Shown here in pieces: positions 51,684-61,470 of a stretch of 64,000 nucleotides of DNA. The DNA comes from an uncultured Opitutia bacterium (lineage in GTDB: Bacteria; Verrucomicrobiota; Verrucomicrobiia; Opitutales; Opitutaceae), in NCBI GenBank assembly GCA_903902745.1, contig CAIUWA010000009.1:45550-109549 (forward strand). Reading direction: 5' to 3'. Every line of letters begins with the position of its first letter. Positions within the stretch are counted from its first letter, which is position 1. The position numbers and the translations under genes are program-made. Below the pieces are notes generated by a model, which saw only the letters and a list, made by a program, of their open reading frames with translations, did not search any database and was not told where the DNA came from.

Positions 51684-52532
51684 ATGAGCAGCCACGCCGG
51701 TACCATTGATCATCACCACGACCCGTCGACCTCGACCGGCATTCCCAACAAGAAGCTGCTCATGTGGGCGTTTCTGGCCTCGGACTGCATGTTCTTCGGC
51801 GCGCTGATCGCCACGCACCTGATCTACCGCCTGCATCCGCCGTCGGGCAATCCCGACCCCAAGGTGGTCTTCAATCCCGCGCTGACGTCGTTCTCGACGT
51901 TCATCCTGCTCATGTCGTCGCTGATGATGGCACTGGCGGTCAACGCGATCCAGAAGGGCAACCTCAAGAGCATGCGCTGGTCGCTGCTCACCACGATCTT
52001 CTTCGGCTGCATCTTCCTTTTCTGCCAGGTCTTCGAGTTCAACGAGTTCGTGCATGAGAAGCACATGACGATCACGAACAGCATCCTCGGCTCGACCTTC
52101 TTCACGCTCACCGGCACGCACGGCACGCACGTGGCGATCGGCGTGCTCTGGCTCACGCTGATGTACATCCGCTCCTTCAAGCCGGCCGGAGCGGTCTCCG
52201 GCGCCTGGCTCGGGAAGGCGACGCTCCACCTGCTGGTCTTTGCTGTCACCATCGTCCTGACCATGCATGTGGTGCTGGCCTTTGTGTTTGATTTCCTCGC
52301 CACCGGGCTCACCGGCGCCATGGTCGCCGGCTTTTTCAGCAGCACGTTCCTCTCCTTTGCGGGGATGATCATCGGCTACGGCGCCCTGCGCTGGTTCGCC
52401 CGCCCCGCCGGCCCGGTCGCCTTTGACGAGCACAACGCCATCGATGTCGAGTCCATGGGCCTTTACTGGCACTTCGTCGACATTGTGTGGATCGTGATCT
52501 TCACCGCCGTCTATCTCCTCGAGTACCTCTGA
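51684..52532 (+). CDS. coxC: Cytochrome c oxidase subunit III
   Basis: A 282-residue membrane protein with about seven helices. Conserved pieces are WAFLASDCMFFGALIATHLI, the QVFEFNEF segment, STFFTLTGTHGTHVAIGVLW and the C-terminal YWHFVDIVWIVIFTAVYLLE. The N-terminus is His-rich (DHHHDP). It is third in the coxBACD operon and probably stabilises subunit I and proton uptake. Confidence 0.95.
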   Translation: MSSHAGTIDHHHDPSTSTGIPNKKLLMWAFLASDCMFFGALIATHLIYRLHPPSGNPDPKVVFNPALTSFSTFILLMSSLMMALAVNAIQKGNLKSMRWSLLTTIFFGCIFLFCQVFEFNEFVHEKHMTITNSILGSTFFTLTGTHGTHVAIGVLWLTLMYIRSFKPAGAVSGAWLGKATLHLLVFAVTIVLTMHVVLAFVFDFLATGLTGAMVAGFFSSTFLSFAGMIIGYGALRWFARPAGPVAFDEHNAIDVESMGLYWHFVDIVWIVIFTAVYLLEYL

Positions 52533-52537
52533 CGCCC

Positions 52538-52915
52538 ATGACTTCCATTGCCCACGCCGCGACCGCCGACCACGGTAAACACCAGGACAACAAATTCGAG
52601 ATCTACGTGCAGATCGCCATGCTCCTCGCCGTCATCACCGGCGTGGAGATCATCATGGTCTACCTGCCCTTCATGAAGGCCCTGCTCATCGGCGGCCTGG
52701 TCGTGCTCTCGGTCGTGAAGTTCATGTTCGTCATTTTCTATTTCATGCATCTGCGGTGGGACAAGCCGTTCTGCACGATCCTGTTCTTCATCGGCCTCGT
52801 GCTGGCCATCGGCACGGTTTGGGCGCTCCTCCAGCTCTTTTCCGTCGAGGACGGCCGGCCCCTCACGGCACCCCCGCCCGAACCGCCGCACAGCGCCACG
52901 GCGAAGGCCGGCTGA
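52538..52915 (+). CDS. Cytochrome c oxidase subunit IV (CoxF/CtaF-like)
   Basis: A 125-residue protein with three membrane helices (about 22-42, 46-68, 78-100) and the MHLRWDKP motif between helices two and three, typical of prokaryotic subunit IV. The ATG lies five bases after coxC. A clear terminator at 52943 ends the operon. Confidence 0.88.
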   Translation: MTSIAHAATADHGKHQDNKFEIYVQIAMLLAVITGVEIIMVYLPFMKALLIGGLVVLSVVKFMFVIFYFMHLRWDKPFCTILFFIGLVLAIGTVWALLQLFSVEDGRPLTAPPPEPPHSATAKAG

Positions 52916-52942
52916 ATCCTTGCTGAGTTGAAGCATCTTCAT

Positions 52943-52974
52943 GGCGGCTTTCCCTGACGCGAGCCGCCTTTTTT
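52943..52974 (+). terminator. Rho-independent terminator of the cox operon
   Basis: The stem GGCGGCT (52943-52949) pairs with AGCCGCC (52962-52968) and is followed directly by T6. It lies 27 bases after the subunit IV stop. Confidence 0.85.
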
Positions 52975-53038
52975 ATTTTCGGATGAATACGAATTCATCG
53001 CGAAGGCGCAGAAAAATGGAAGCACCGAGTCTGATCCC

Positions 53039-53866
53039 GTGTCACCGGTTCTGCATGTTTCCCCCATTCTCCCTTCCATGATCGACTGGCGCCACTGGCA
53101 CAACGAGTCCTATCTCATCGGGGGGCTCATCCTGCTCGGCTGGCTCCATGCGATCCTGGCCGGTCCGTTGCGGGCACGGCTGGCGCCTGGAGCGCCCTAT
53201 CCGCGCCGCGAGGCCATCCGGTTCTACTCGGCGCTTATTATCTTCTACCTCGCGGTTGGCTCGCCGCTCGACCAGATCGGCGAACGTTTCCTTTTCAGCG
53301 CCCATATGCTGCAGCACCAGCTGCTCATCTATCCCGCGGCCATCCTGTTCCTCGCCGGCCTGACACCCTGGATGGTGGATCCCGTGCTCGGCCGTCCGGC
53401 TTGGCGCGGCTTCCTGCGTTTCATGACCAGCCCGCTCATCTGCGGGCTGATTTACATTCTCGTCTATTCCCTGTGGCACATGCCCGATCTCTACGAGCGG
53501 GCGCTGGAGAACAAGGTCGTGCATGTCGTCGAGCACGTGATGTTCTTCGGCGCCGCGCTGTTCTACTGGTGGCCATTGCTTAGCCCTTCCCGGGTGCTTC
53601 CGCCCATCAGCTATGCGAGCCAGATGATCTATCTTTTCCTGGTGCTGATCGGCATGACACCGGTCTTCGCCTACCTCGTGTTCTCGGACTCCATCCTATA
53701 CACCACTTATGAATACGCCCCGCGCCTCTTTCGCGATTTCAGCCCGGGCGACGACCAGCTTCTCGCCGGGGTGATGATGAAGATCGTGGGCATGCTGGTC
53801 GCCATCGGCGCCTTCGGCTGGAGTTTCTACCACTGGTCGAAGGACACGCGCCGGTCCAAGCCATAA
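53039..53866 (+). CDS. ctaG: CtaG-family cytochrome oxidase assembly protein (caa3_CtaG)
   Basis: A 275-residue protein with about seven helices. HMLQHQLLIYPAAILFLAG, YSLWHMPDLYERAL, HVVEHVMFFGAALFYWWPL and the QMIYLFLVLIGMTP stretch are the conserved blocks of the CtaG family needed for caa3 oxidase formation, with several His placed in membrane helices. A GTG at 53039 is used; the ATG at 53078 (MIDWRHW) is a good alternative. It is separated from coxD by the terminator, so it may have its own promoter. Confidence 0.9.
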   Translation: MSPVLHVSPILPSMIDWRHWHNESYLIGGLILLGWLHAILAGPLRARLAPGAPYPRREAIRFYSALIIFYLAVGSPLDQIGERFLFSAHMLQHQLLIYPAAILFLAGLTPWMVDPVLGRPAWRGFLRFMTSPLICGLIYILVYSLWHMPDLYERALENKVVHVVEHVMFFGAALFYWWPLLSPSRVLPPISYASQMIYLFLVLIGMTPVFAYLVFSDSILYTTYEYAPRLFRDFSPGDDQLLAGVMMKIVGMLVAIGAFGWSFYHWSKDTRRSKP

Positions 53867-53898
53867 AAAATCGGGCGAGCCGGCCGGCTCGCCCGATT
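53864..53898 (-). terminator. Rho-independent terminator between convergent ctaG and cysK
   Basis: A perfect 15-bp palindromic stem covers 53869-53898 (AATCGGGCGAGCCGG and its complement). The minus strand then runs into T6, so it mainly serves cysK. The A-tract also overlaps the end of ctaG. Confidence 0.85.
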
Positions 53899-53920
53899 GA
53901 AGTGCGATCAATGGCCCGGC

Positions 53921-54901
53921 TCAGGCCTTGGGCGCGAGGAGATCGTCGATGGAGTCGCTTTCGACATTCACGTCGGCGAACAACCACGAAGACAGGTAGC
54001 GCTCCGCGCTCGAAGGAATGATGGCGACGATTTGCTTGCCCTTGTTTTCCGGGCGCTTGGAGAGCTGGATCGCGGCCCAGATGGCGGCGCCGGAGGAAAT
54101 GCCGACCGGGATGCCGTCGAGCTTGGCGACCTGCTTGCTGATGGGGGCCGAGTCATCCTCCTTCACGGTGATGACCTCGTCGTAAATCTTGGTGTTGAGG
54201 ATCGCCGGGACGAAGCCGGCGCCGATGCCCTGGAGCTTGTGCGGGCCGGGCTGGCCGCCCGAGAGCACGGGCGAGCTGGCGGGCTCCAGCGCGATGATCT
54301 TGATTGATGGCTTGCGCGCCTTGAGCACCTCGCCGACGCCGGTGATGGTGCCGCCGGTGCCGATGCCGGAGACGACAATGTCCACCTTGCCGTCGGTATC
54401 GCGCCAGATTTCCTCCGCCGTGGTCTTGCGGTGGATCTCCGGGTTGGCCGGGTTGGCGAACTGCTGGAGAATGACGCTGTTGGGGATCTGCTTCTGCAGT
54501 TCCTCGGCCTTGGCAATGGCGCCCTTCATGCCCTTGGGGCCTTCGGTCAGCACAAGGCGCGCGCCGAGGACCTTGAGGATGCGGCGGCGCTCCATGGTCA
54601 TAGTCTCGGGCATGGTGAGGATGAGCTTCAGGCCCTTGGCGGCGGCGACGAATGCCAAGGCAATGCCGGTGTTGCCGCTGGTGGGCTCGATGAGGACCGT
54701 GTCCTTGGTGACCTTCCCGCTCTTCAACGCCGCATCGATCATTGCGGCGCCGATGCGGTCCTTCACGCTCGAAAGCGGATTGAAGAACTCCAGCTTCAGG
54801 AGGATTTCCGCCTGGGCGCCATGCGCAGCGGCGGTCCGGTTGAGGCGCACGAGGGGGGTGTTGCCAATGGTCTCGGTGATGTCGTTGTATATCTTGGCCA
54901 T
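53921..54901 (-). CDS. cysK: Cysteine synthase A (O-acetylserine sulfhydrylase)
   Basis: A 326-residue PLP enzyme making cysteine from O-acetylserine and sulfide. The PLP Lys47 is in [11 protein letters not shown] and the substrate loop TSGNTG is near 74-79. [16 protein letters not shown] binds the cofactor phosphate. [12 protein letters not shown] follows near the end. It is the last gene of a sulfate uptake and assimilation block and starts 33 bases after cysA. Confidence 0.96.
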   Translation of the reverse strand: MAKIYNDITETIGNTPLVRLNRTAAAHGAQAEILLKLEFFNPLSSVKDRIGAAMIDAALKSGKVTKDTVLIEPTSGNTGIALAFVAAAKGLKLILTMPETMTMERRRILKVLGARLVLTEGPKGMKGAIAKAEELQKQIPNSVILQQFANPANPEIHRKTTAEEIWRDTDGKVDIVVSGIGTGGTITGVGEVLKARKPSIKIIALEPASSPVLSGGQPGPHKLQGIGAGFVPAILNTKIYDEVITVKEDDSAPISKQVAKLDGIPVGISSGAAIWAAIQLSKRPENKGKQIVAIIPSSAERYLSSWLFADVNVESDSIDDLLAPKA

Positions 54902-54933
54902 GATGAGTGGGTTTTGACGTTTAGGGTTGGAAA

Positions 54934-56028
54934 TTAAATGGCGTAATCCTGTTCAAAGGAACGGACTTGGCGAAAGTGAAGCAGCACCAAATCGTTGAGC
55001 TTCAGGTGAAGTTGTTCAAGCTCGGCCCGCGAGATTTCCGCCTCCACCATCTCCCGGGTCTGCACTTGCTCAAGCGTCAGCCGGGCCTGCGGGCCGGCGG
55101 CGTGGATGTAACGCAGGATGGCCGGGATGCCCTTCCCGCCCGTGACGTGCGGCGCAACGGCAATGTCGTGCGGGCGCACGTACACCAGGCCGCGCTCGAC
55201 CAACGAACCGGGGCGGGCATGGACGCCATTGCCGGCCAGGGCCACGGACTCTTCGCGGAAGATATTCACGTTGCCAAGAAACTGGTAGACAAACGGCGAG
55301 GCCGGCCGGTCATAGACCTGCTGCGGCGTGCCGACTTGCTCGATCTTCGCCTGGTTCATAATGACGACCTCGTCGGCGATCTCGAGCGCCTCCTCCTGGT
55401 CGTGCGTGACGAACACGGTCGTGAGATGGACTTCCTCGTGCAGCTTGCGCAGCCAGCGGCGCAGTTCCTTGCGCACCTTGGCGTCGAGCGCGCCGAAAGG
55501 CTCGTCGAGCAGCAGGACCTTCGGCTCCACCGCGAGGGCGCGCGCGAGGGCGATGCGCTGGCGCTGGCCGCCGGAAAGCTGCGTTGGGTAACGTTCGCCC
55601 AGCGTCTCAAGCTGCACCAGCTTGAGCAACCGGTTCACACGGTCGGCAATGTCGGACTTGGACGGACGCTCGCGCCGGCGCCTAACCTGCAGGCCGAAAG
55701 CGATGTTCTCGAACACCGTCATGTGCCGGAAGAGGGCGTAATGCTGGAACACGAAGCCAACCTTGCGCTTGCCCGCCGCGACATCCGTCACGTCCTCCCC
55801 GTGGAACTGGATGCGCCCGCTCCCCGGGTCGGGGTACTCGAGGCCCGCGATGATGCGGAGCAGCGTGGTCTTGCCCGAGCCGGACGGGCCGAGCAGCGCG
55901 ACGAGGCGCCCGCTTTGCACGTTCAGGTCCACTCCCTCGAGGGCGGTGTAGGAGCCGAAGGTCTTGCGGATGTTGAGGGCGGAGATGCTCAAGGGGAAGG
56001 GGTCAGACGGCCGGACGCGATTGCGCAT
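54934..56028 (-). CDS. cysA: Sulfate/thiosulfate ABC transporter ATP-binding protein
   Basis: A 364-residue importer ATPase. Walker [10 protein letters not shown] starts at residue 47, then the Q-loop [13 protein letters not shown] and the signature [15 protein letters not shown]. Walker B is [15 protein letters not shown], the H-loop FVTHDQEEA, and a C-terminal TOBE-like domain follows. The first residues overlap cysW by 26 bases; a start a few codons later is possible. It is part of the sbp-cysT-cysW-cysA-cysK order. Confidence 0.94.
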   Translation of the reverse strand: MRNRVRPSDPFPLSISALNIRKTFGSYTALEGVDLNVQSGRLVALLGPSGSGKTTLLRIIAGLEYPDPGSGRIQFHGEDVTDVAAGKRKVGFVFQHYALFRHMTVFENIAFGLQVRRRRERPSKSDIADRVNRLLKLVQLETLGERYPTQLSGGQRQRIALARALAVEPKVLLLDEPFGALDAKVRKELRRWLRKLHEEVHLTTVFVTHDQEEALEIADEVVIMNQAKIEQVGTPQQVYDRPASPFVYQFLGNVNIFREESVALAGNGVHARPGSLVERGLVYVRPHDIAVAPHVTGGKGIPAILRYIHAAGPQARLTLEQVQTREMVEAEISRAELEQLHLKLNDLVLLHFRQVRSFEQDYAI

Positions 56029-56923
56029 GGCGCCATTCGATAAAGCTCTTTAGCACGAGCGTGACAAGCGCCAGCAAGGCCAGCAGTGAAGCCACGGCGA
56101 AGGCGGCGACAGAGTTGTTTTCATTGTAGAGAATTTCGATGTGCAGCGGCATCGTGGTTGTCTCTCCGCGGATCTTGCCGGAAACCACGGAGACGGCGCC
56201 GAACTCGCCCATGGCGCGGGCGTTGCACAGGATGACGCCGTAAAAGAGTCCCCATTTGATGTTCGGCACCGTCACCCGCCAGAATGTCTGCCAGCCCGTG
56301 GCACCAAGGGTCAGCGCCGCATACTCCTCGTCATTGCCCTGCGTCTGCATGAGCGGGATGAGTTCGCGCGCCACAAAGGGGAACGTCACGAAGATCGTGG
56401 CCAGCACGATGCCCGGGACCGCAAAGACGATCTTGATGTCCTGCTGGTTGAACCACTCGCCAAACCACGGGTGGTCGCCCGCGCCGAGATACGGGCCGAG
56501 CCAGCCCTGCAGGCCGAAAATCAGCATGTAGATCAGGCCCGAGATCACCGGCGACACCGCAAACGGAAGGTCGATGAGGGTCACCAGCAGGCTTTTCCCG
56601 CGGAAGTCATACTTCGCGATGCACCAAGCCGCCGCCACGCCAAACACCAGGTTGGCCGGCACCGCGATGGCTGCCGTCAACAGAGTGAGCCGGATCGCAC
56701 TGTGCACATCGGGATCGGCAAATGAGTGGAAATACGCGCCGATGCCCTTGCGCAGCGCCTCGGCGAAAACGGCCGCCAACGGCAGCACGAGGAAGCAGGC
56801 GAGAAACCCCAAGGCGAGAGTCATGAAAACGACGCGGACCCACAGCGGATTGCGGATGACGCGCGGCGTGCCGGCGCCGGAGCGCGCCGGCTTGGCAGCG
56901 AGGGAGGTGGCGGGGCCGGCCAT
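56003..56923 (-). CDS. cysW: Sulfate ABC transporter permease CysW
   Basis: A 306-residue permease with six helices. The binding-protein-dependent transport EAA-type loop is [20 protein letters not shown] near 206-225. The CysW-typical end shows [21 protein letters not shown] short Ala/Pro-rich cytoplasmic N-terminus precedes the first helix. The gene ends inside cysA and starts three bases after cysT. Confidence 0.94.
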   Translation of the reverse strand: MAGPATSLAAKPARSGAGTPRVIRNPLWVRVVFMTLALGFLACFLVLPLAAVFAEALRKGIGAYFHSFADPDVHSAIRLTLLTAAIAVPANLVFGVAAAWCIAKYDFRGKSLLVTLIDLPFAVSPVISGLIYMLIFGLQGWLGPYLGAGDHPWFGEWFNQQDIKIVFAVPGIVLATIFVTFPFVARELIPLMQTQGNDEEYAALTLGATGWQTFWRVTVPNIKWGLFYGVILCNARAMGEFGAVSVVSGKIRGETTTMPLHIEILYNENNSVAAFAVASLLALLALVTLVLKSFIEWRHAQSRPAV

Positions 56924-56926
56924 GGC

Positions 56927-57823
56927 TTAGAGGCGGTAGTAGCGGCGGCTCCATTTCTGGAGCAGGTTGATGAGCAGCAGCAGAAGGAAGGACGTGACCA
57001 GCATGACGACCGCGATGGCCGTGGCGCCGCGGTAGTCGTACTGCTCCAGCTTGGTGATGATGAGCAGCGGCGTGATCTCGCTGTGGAGCGGCTGGTTGCC
57101 CGCGATGAACACCACCGAGCCGTATTCGCCGATGCCGCGGGCAAACGCCAGGGCGAAGCCGGTAATCAGCGCCGGAAGCAACTCGGGGAAGATGACACGC
57201 GTCATCGTCTGCCAGCGGTTCGCTCCGAGGGTGGCCGCGGCTTCCTCCAGTTCCGGCTCGAGTTCCGCCAACACCGGCTGGAGCGTGCGCACCACGAAGG
57301 GCAGGCCAATGAATGTGAGCGCCAGAAAAATGCCGGGCCGGTCGTAGGCCAGCTTAGAGCCGAGCCAGCCCGCCCAATCGATCCAGGGGACGTGCGTGGA
57401 AAGCCATTTGATCCCGCCGGCCCAGATGGGGTCGAGCCACTCCCCCACCCAGCCGTTGCGCGCATAGAGTGCACAGAGGGCGATGCCCGCGACCGCCGTC
57501 GGTAGCGCAAAGGGCAGATCCACCAGTGCATCCACCACCCGCCGTCCGGGAAAGGTATAGCGCACCAGCACCCAGGCCACGATCCCGCCAAAAAACGCAT
57601 TTACGATGGCCGCGAGCAGTGAAATGCCGAAACTGAGCTTGTAGGAGGCAATCAGCCGCGGAGACGCAACAGCGGCCACGAACTCGGCCCAAGTCATGCC
57701 TGACGTCTTGATGAAAGCCGCCGACAGCGGGATCAGCACGATGAGCCCGAGGTAGGCCAGCGTGAAGCCAAGCGAGAGGCCAAAACCGGGCAGAACCGAG
57801 CGTCTGGAAGCAACGGAAGACAT
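56927..57823 (-). CDS. cysT: Sulfate ABC transporter permease CysT
   Basis: A 298-residue permease with six helices. The EAA-type loop is [20 protein letters not shown]. The characteristic [19 protein letters not shown] follows. The ATG at 57823 (MSSVASRRS) is used; upstream in-frame codons look non-coding. It sits 108 bases after the sulfate-binding protein gene. Confidence 0.93.
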   Translation of the reverse strand: MSSVASRRSVLPGFGLSLGFTLAYLGLIVLIPLSAAFIKTSGMTWAEFVAAVASPRLIASYKLSFGISLLAAIVNAFFGGIVAWVLVRYTFPGRRVVDALVDLPFALPTAVAGIALCALYARNGWVGEWLDPIWAGGIKWLSTHVPWIDWAGWLGSKLAYDRPGIFLALTFIGLPFVVRTLQPVLAELEPELEEAAATLGANRWQTMTRVIFPELLPALITGFALAFARGIGEYGSVVFIAGNQPLHSEITPLLIITKLEQYDYRGATAIAVVMLVTSFLLLLLINLLQKWSRRYYRL

Positions 57824-57931
57824 CAAAAATTGTCGGCGTAGGAGATGAAACTCATCGTCGGAGGGTGAAGGGTTGCAGGCCTCGTGAAAAACGGTGGCAC
57901 GCCAGCGACGGCGTGCCACCGGGACTCCAGT

Positions 57932-58927
57932 TTATTTCAGATAGATCTGGTCGAACACTCCGCCATCGGTGAAGTGCGTTTTCTGCGCCTTGGTCCAACC
58001 GCCAAAGTCCGCGTCAATCGTGAGGAGTGTGAGCTTGGGAAACACCTTCACGTACTTGGCTGCGACGGTTTCGTTGCGCGGGCGGTAGAAGTTCCGCGCG
58101 GCAATCTCCTGCCCTTCGTCGGAATAGAGGTAGTCGAGGTAGGCCTTGGCCACGGCCTCGGTGCCCTTCTTCTTCACGAACTTGTCCACCACCGTGACGG
58201 TCGGCTCGGCCAGGATACTGAGCGACGGCACCACGACTTCAAACTTGTCCGCACCGTATTCCTTCAACACGAGGAAAGCCTCGTTCTCCCACGAAAGGGC
58301 GACGTCCCCAATCTCGCGCTGGACGAACGTCGTCGTCGATCCGCGGGCGCCGCTGTCGAGCACCGGCACATTTTTGAAGAGCTTGCCGACAAACTCCTTC
58401 GCCTTGTCCTCCGAGCCGTATTTCTTGAGGGCATAGCCCCAGGCCGCGAGGTAGTTCCAGCGGGCGCCGCCCGAGGTCTTCGGATTCGGTGTGACGATGG
58501 TGACACCCGGCTTCACGATGTCATCCCAGTCCTTGATCCCCTTGGGGTTCCCCTTGCGGACGAGGAAGACAATGGTGCTGGTGTAGGGCGCGCTGTTGTT
58601 CGGGAGGCGCTTTTGCCAGTCCTGCGGAACGAGCTTGCCGACATTGTAGAGGGCGTCGACATCGGCGGCGAGGGCGAGGGTGGCGACGTCCGCCTGCAGG
58701 CCGTCGTTGATGGCGCGGGCCTGGGCTCCCGAGCCGGCGTGCGACTGCTTCACGGTGACATCATCGCCGGTCTTGGCCTTCCAGTATTTGGCGAAGGCCG
58801 CGTTGAAATCGACGTAGAGCTCGCGCGTCGGGTCGTAGGACACGTTCAGGAGCGTGATGGTTTTGGCCGAGGCCGCGGCGCCGAGGGCAGACGCGAGCAA
58901 GACAGTGAGGAAAATTTTGAATTTCAT
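57932..58927 (-). CDS. Sulfate-binding periplasmic protein
   Basis: A 331-residue solute-binding protein. A Sec signal peptide covers about 1-21 ([12 protein letters not shown]). The mature sequence carries the family landmarks [49 protein letters not shown] and [13 protein letters not shown]. These match Sbp/CysP, which bind sulfate or thiosulfate. It is upstream of cysT and downstream of the porin gene on the same strand, giving an outer-membrane-to-cytoplasm route. Confidence 0.94.
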   Translation of the reverse strand: MKFKIFLTVLLASALGAAASAKTITLLNVSYDPTRELYVDFNAAFAKYWKAKTGDDVTVKQSHAGSGAQARAINDGLQADVATLALAADVDALYNVGKLVPQDWQKRLPNNSAPYTSTIVFLVRKGNPKGIKDWDDIVKPGVTIVTPNPKTSGGARWNYLAAWGYALKKYGSEDKAKEFVGKLFKNVPVLDSGARGSTTTFVQREIGDVALSWENEAFLVLKEYGADKFEVVVPSLSILAEPTVTVVDKFVKKKGTEAVAKAYLDYLYSDEGQEIAARNFYRPRNETVAAKYVKVFPKLTLLTIDADFGGWTKAQKTHFTDGGVFDQIYLK

Positions 58928-58966
58928 GACGGAATATTGGAAATAATGGTGAGGATCATGCAGTTC

Positions 58967-60355
58967 TTAGAACGCCAGCTGGAAGCGCGTGATGAAGGCC
59001 TTCTCGTCCTGGCGCAGGATCTGGGTGGCGGGAACCGCGGGTGCGGCGACGTTGAAGCCGAACTTGGTCTGGTAGTAGTCGATCTTGAAGACGACCGACT
59101 TGGCCAGATACCAGTTGAGGCCGACACCGATGGCTTTGGCCCGGTTGGCATTGGACGCGGCCGAGGCGAAGACCGGGAACGCGTTATCGTCGACCCTGAG
59201 GTCGGAATAGCGCGCCACCGCCTCAAAGGCACCCCACGTACCTGCGGCCAGATCGAAGTTGGTGCTGGGCACAACCCCGGCATAAGAGGAACTTTCCCCC
59301 GTGAGTACATACCCGGCGGCAAGCTGCCACGCCTTGTTCTGCAGCTCGGTCTTCAGTCCCGTGGCGCTGGGCCGCACATTGACGGCGGAGACAACGTATT
59401 CGCCAAGCAGCCCCAATGAGCCGTTGCGGAAGTCAAACTGGGGTGAAAAGCGCCAGTTCTGGCCGTCGGCAATGGTGCTGGCGGCATAGGAGAAGAACGT
59501 CTGCTGGCCGTCGGTGCGGTAGCCGGCCGTGCGTCCGGCGGCGGTCTTCTCGCGCCCGAGACTGCCGGACACGCCAAAGGAAAGTCCCTGAAGGAGGGCG
59601 CCTGCATCGTTCTTGAACGGTGTAGCGATCAGGCGGGCCACCGCGTCCTTCTCGTTGTCGAAATCCGCGTTGGTCGTGCTGCCGCCGTCGCCCAGGCCGC
59701 CAAAGATTCCCAGCGTGTAATTCAGCGTGCCGTTGAGGAGGTCACCCGACGCCTGCACCCCGAGGTCGCGGTTCGGCACGAGGTTCGTCACAATGGAGCG
59801 CTCATTGAAGAACGTCCAGGAGTCGGACTGGAGCAGCTCGAGGCCGACCGGCGACTTGAACTTACCAAACTTCAACTGGAGCGACGGCGCGACGTTGATG
59901 CCGAAGTTCGCGTCCTGGATCGTGACCGCGCTGCCGCCGAATTCCGTCACGAGCTGGAACGAGTAGTTCTTGGCGAAAACACCCTCGCTGATGAGGCGGG
60001 CCCGGCGCAGGATGAAGGCATTGTTCACCACCCCGCCGCCGTCGTTAAAGAACAAGCGCGAGTCGAGCTGCACGAGGCCGCGGATTTTGACGGAATTGGC
60101 GCCGTCGGCGGACGCGAGCGTGAAGCCCTTGTCGTTGATGGTGATCTTTGGCGTGGTCGACGCGGCGGTGGCCGCGGCCTCCTCCTTGATCTCGTTTTTT
60201 CGCTCCAGGATGCGGAGCTTTGCGTCGAGCTGCTCGATTTGGGCGCGCAAGGCCTGGATTTCACTGCTGTTGGACTGGGCTCGCAAGGCGGGGAGCCCGG
60301 CGAACAGGAAGGAAACTACCAGCGCGGAGCGCAGGGCGGGAGTTAGGGTTCTCAT
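58967..60355 (-). CDS. OprP/OprO-like porin
   Basis: A 462-residue outer-membrane protein. A signal peptide (about 1-25) is followed by a short coiled coil (SSEIQALRAQIEQLDAKLRI, about 28-55) and a 16-strand-type barrel ending in Phe (TRFQLAF). The barrel shows the ILRRARLISEGVFAKNYSFQ and FGKFKSPVGLELLQSDSWTF blocks of phosphate-selective porins. In this operon, between sulfate uptake genes and an Rrf2 regulator, it more likely passes sulfate or sulfonates than phosphate. The ATG at 60355 is preferred for the signal peptide. Confidence 0.85.
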   Translation of the reverse strand: MRTLTPALRSALVVSFLFAGLPALRAQSNSSEIQALRAQIEQLDAKLRILERKNEIKEEAAATAASTTPKITINDKGFTLASADGANSVKIRGLVQLDSRLFFNDGGGVVNNAFILRRARLISEGVFAKNYSFQLVTEFGGSAVTIQDANFGINVAPSLQLKFGKFKSPVGLELLQSDSWTFFNERSIVTNLVPNRDLGVQASGDLLNGTLNYTLGIFGGLGDGGSTTNADFDNEKDAVARLIATPFKNDAGALLQGLSFGVSGSLGREKTAAGRTAGYRTDGQQTFFSYAASTIADGQNWRFSPQFDFRNGSLGLLGEYVVSAVNVRPSATGLKTELQNKAWQLAAGYVLTGESSSYAGVVPSTNFDLAAGTWGAFEAVARYSDLRVDDNAFPVFASAASNANRAKAIGVGLNWYLAKSVVFKIDYYQTKFGFNVAAPAVPATQILRQDEKAFITRFQLAF

Positions 60356-60475
60356 GATAGGATTCGTTTTCAGTGCGGGTTTCACGGGAGCCTCCAGTGG
60401 ACTGGTCGGTTTCTTTCGGTAGGATGCTAGGTTTGTGACGACGCCTCCGGCGGTGACCAGTGGGCGAGGAAATTT

Positions 60476-60667
60476 TTATTCGCGCTCGGGCCCGCGGGGG
60501 CCGGCGGTCAAACGGGTCTTCTCGGTGCGCTCGATCTGGGTCACGCGGCCGTCATGGACGACAAGTTGCACGACGCCATAACGCAGACCTTCGACTTTTT
60601 CGCGGACTAGCGCGACCCAGTCCGGGTTGGCAGCGGTTTCAGATGGGATGGCAGTGGTGGTTTCCAT
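60476..60667 (-). CDS. DUF2292 (YezD-like) small protein
   Basis: A 63-residue protein. The core VEGLRYGVVQLVVHDGRVTQIERTEKTR (about 26-52) is the DUF2292 pattern (RYGxVxxxVxDGxVxxIExTEK). Members of this family are often found in sulfur-assimilation operons, and this copy fits that, lying between the porin and the Rrf2 regulator genes. It is a probable small cytoplasmic accessory or regulatory protein; its biochemical role is not known. Confidence 0.8.
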   Translation of the reverse strand: METTTAIPSETAANPDWVALVREKVEGLRYGVVQLVVHDGRVTQIERTEKTRLTAGPRGPERE

Positions 60668-60686
60668 GACGCGGCGGGGAAATGGT

Positions 60687-61292
60687 TTAGATTGTATAGT
60701 CTCCGAGCAGTTGATGCAGGACACCGTCGGCCTCGGTAAGCCGGCGCGAGGCTGTGGCGCGCCGCGCAAGCTTGTGGGCCATCCGGGCCGGCAGGCGCGC
60801 CGGCGAAGTGGCGGCCGCATCCGCCTCGGCCGAGAACGGCAGCGGAATGTTGTCGCGGCGCAGCTTGCGGAGGGTGACCTCGACGACGTCGGCAAGCGTG
60901 TAGCGGTCGAGGATGTTCGCGATCGCATTGCGGACATCCAGCATGAGCATGCGCAGGCCGCAGTGCGTCTCGTCGGGGCAGGTGCATTTCTCGTATGCCG
61001 TCTGGCTCACGCAGCCGATGGGCGCCAGCGGGCCGTCAATCAGGCGCACGACCCTGCCAATGGTGATCTGCCGCGCGGGCTTCGCGAGACGGTAGCCGCC
61101 AAACTTGCCCCGCTGGCTCTCCACCAGGCCGGCGTCCTTCAAGGTTTGCATGATTTGCTCCAGAAATTTCACCGGGAGCTGCTCGTTGTCAGCGAGCTCG
61201 GACACCTGCACCAACGGGCGCTTCACCTCGGCGGCGATGCCGAGATTGATGAGCGTGCGGAGCGCATATTCGCCTCGTTTGGAGAGCTTCAT
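60687..61292 (-). CDS. Rrf2-family transcriptional regulator of sulfur assimilation
   Basis: A 201-residue regulator. A winged helix-turn-helix covers about 1-80 (KLSKRGEYALRTLINL, LEQIMQTLKDAGLVESQRGK and the wing GGYRLAK). Four cysteines at 94, 103, 105 and 111 (GCVSQTAYEKCTCPDETHC) could bind an Fe-S cluster as in IscR/NsrR. The C-terminal extension is longer than usual. As first gene of the porin-sulfate transport-cysK block it is probably the local regulator, responding to cysteine, sulfide or Fe-S status. Confidence 0.88.
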   Translation of the reverse strand: MKLSKRGEYALRTLINLGIAAEVKRPLVQVSELADNEQLPVKFLEQIMQTLKDAGLVESQRGKFGGYRLAKPARQITIGRVVRLIDGPLAPIGCVSQTAYEKCTCPDETHCGLRMLMLDVRNAIANILDRYTLADVVEVTLRKLRRDNIPLPFSAEADAAATSPARLPARMAHKLARRATASRRLTEADGVLHQLLGDYTI

Positions 61293-61400
61293 TTTGGTGA
61301 CTGCTTGAATCTACATTAGCTTAGTAGGAATTAAAGCAAGGTAAAATTTTCCTCTTTCTCATTCCTTTGATTTCTAATCGCATATGGACTCGTTGCGCGG
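61293..61400 (-). promoter_or_regulatory. AT-rich promoter/operator region of the sulfur-assimilation block
   Basis: This stretch is much richer in A/T than its surroundings. On the minus strand TTGCTT followed by TAATGT at 15 bases is a weak promoter candidate. CTACATTAGCTTAGTAG at 61311-61327 is an imperfect inverted repeat (CTAC..GTAG) just upstream of the Rrf2 gene, in a position suited to autoregulation. Confidence 0.4.
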
Positions 61401-61470
61401 CCTTAGACCAGAGTCCGCCAGGGAGAATTGGACGAGGAAGTCCGAAATTCCGGAGATATCTCCCACTTCG

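Noticed and set aside
49644..52472. A 942-codon open frame on the minus strand opposite coxA-coxC
   Set aside because: It is antisense to strongly recognisable oxidase genes, its product is a repetitive Arg/Asp/His/Glu-rich mix with no domain, and such frames are expected opposite high-GC genes with few TA-containing codons.
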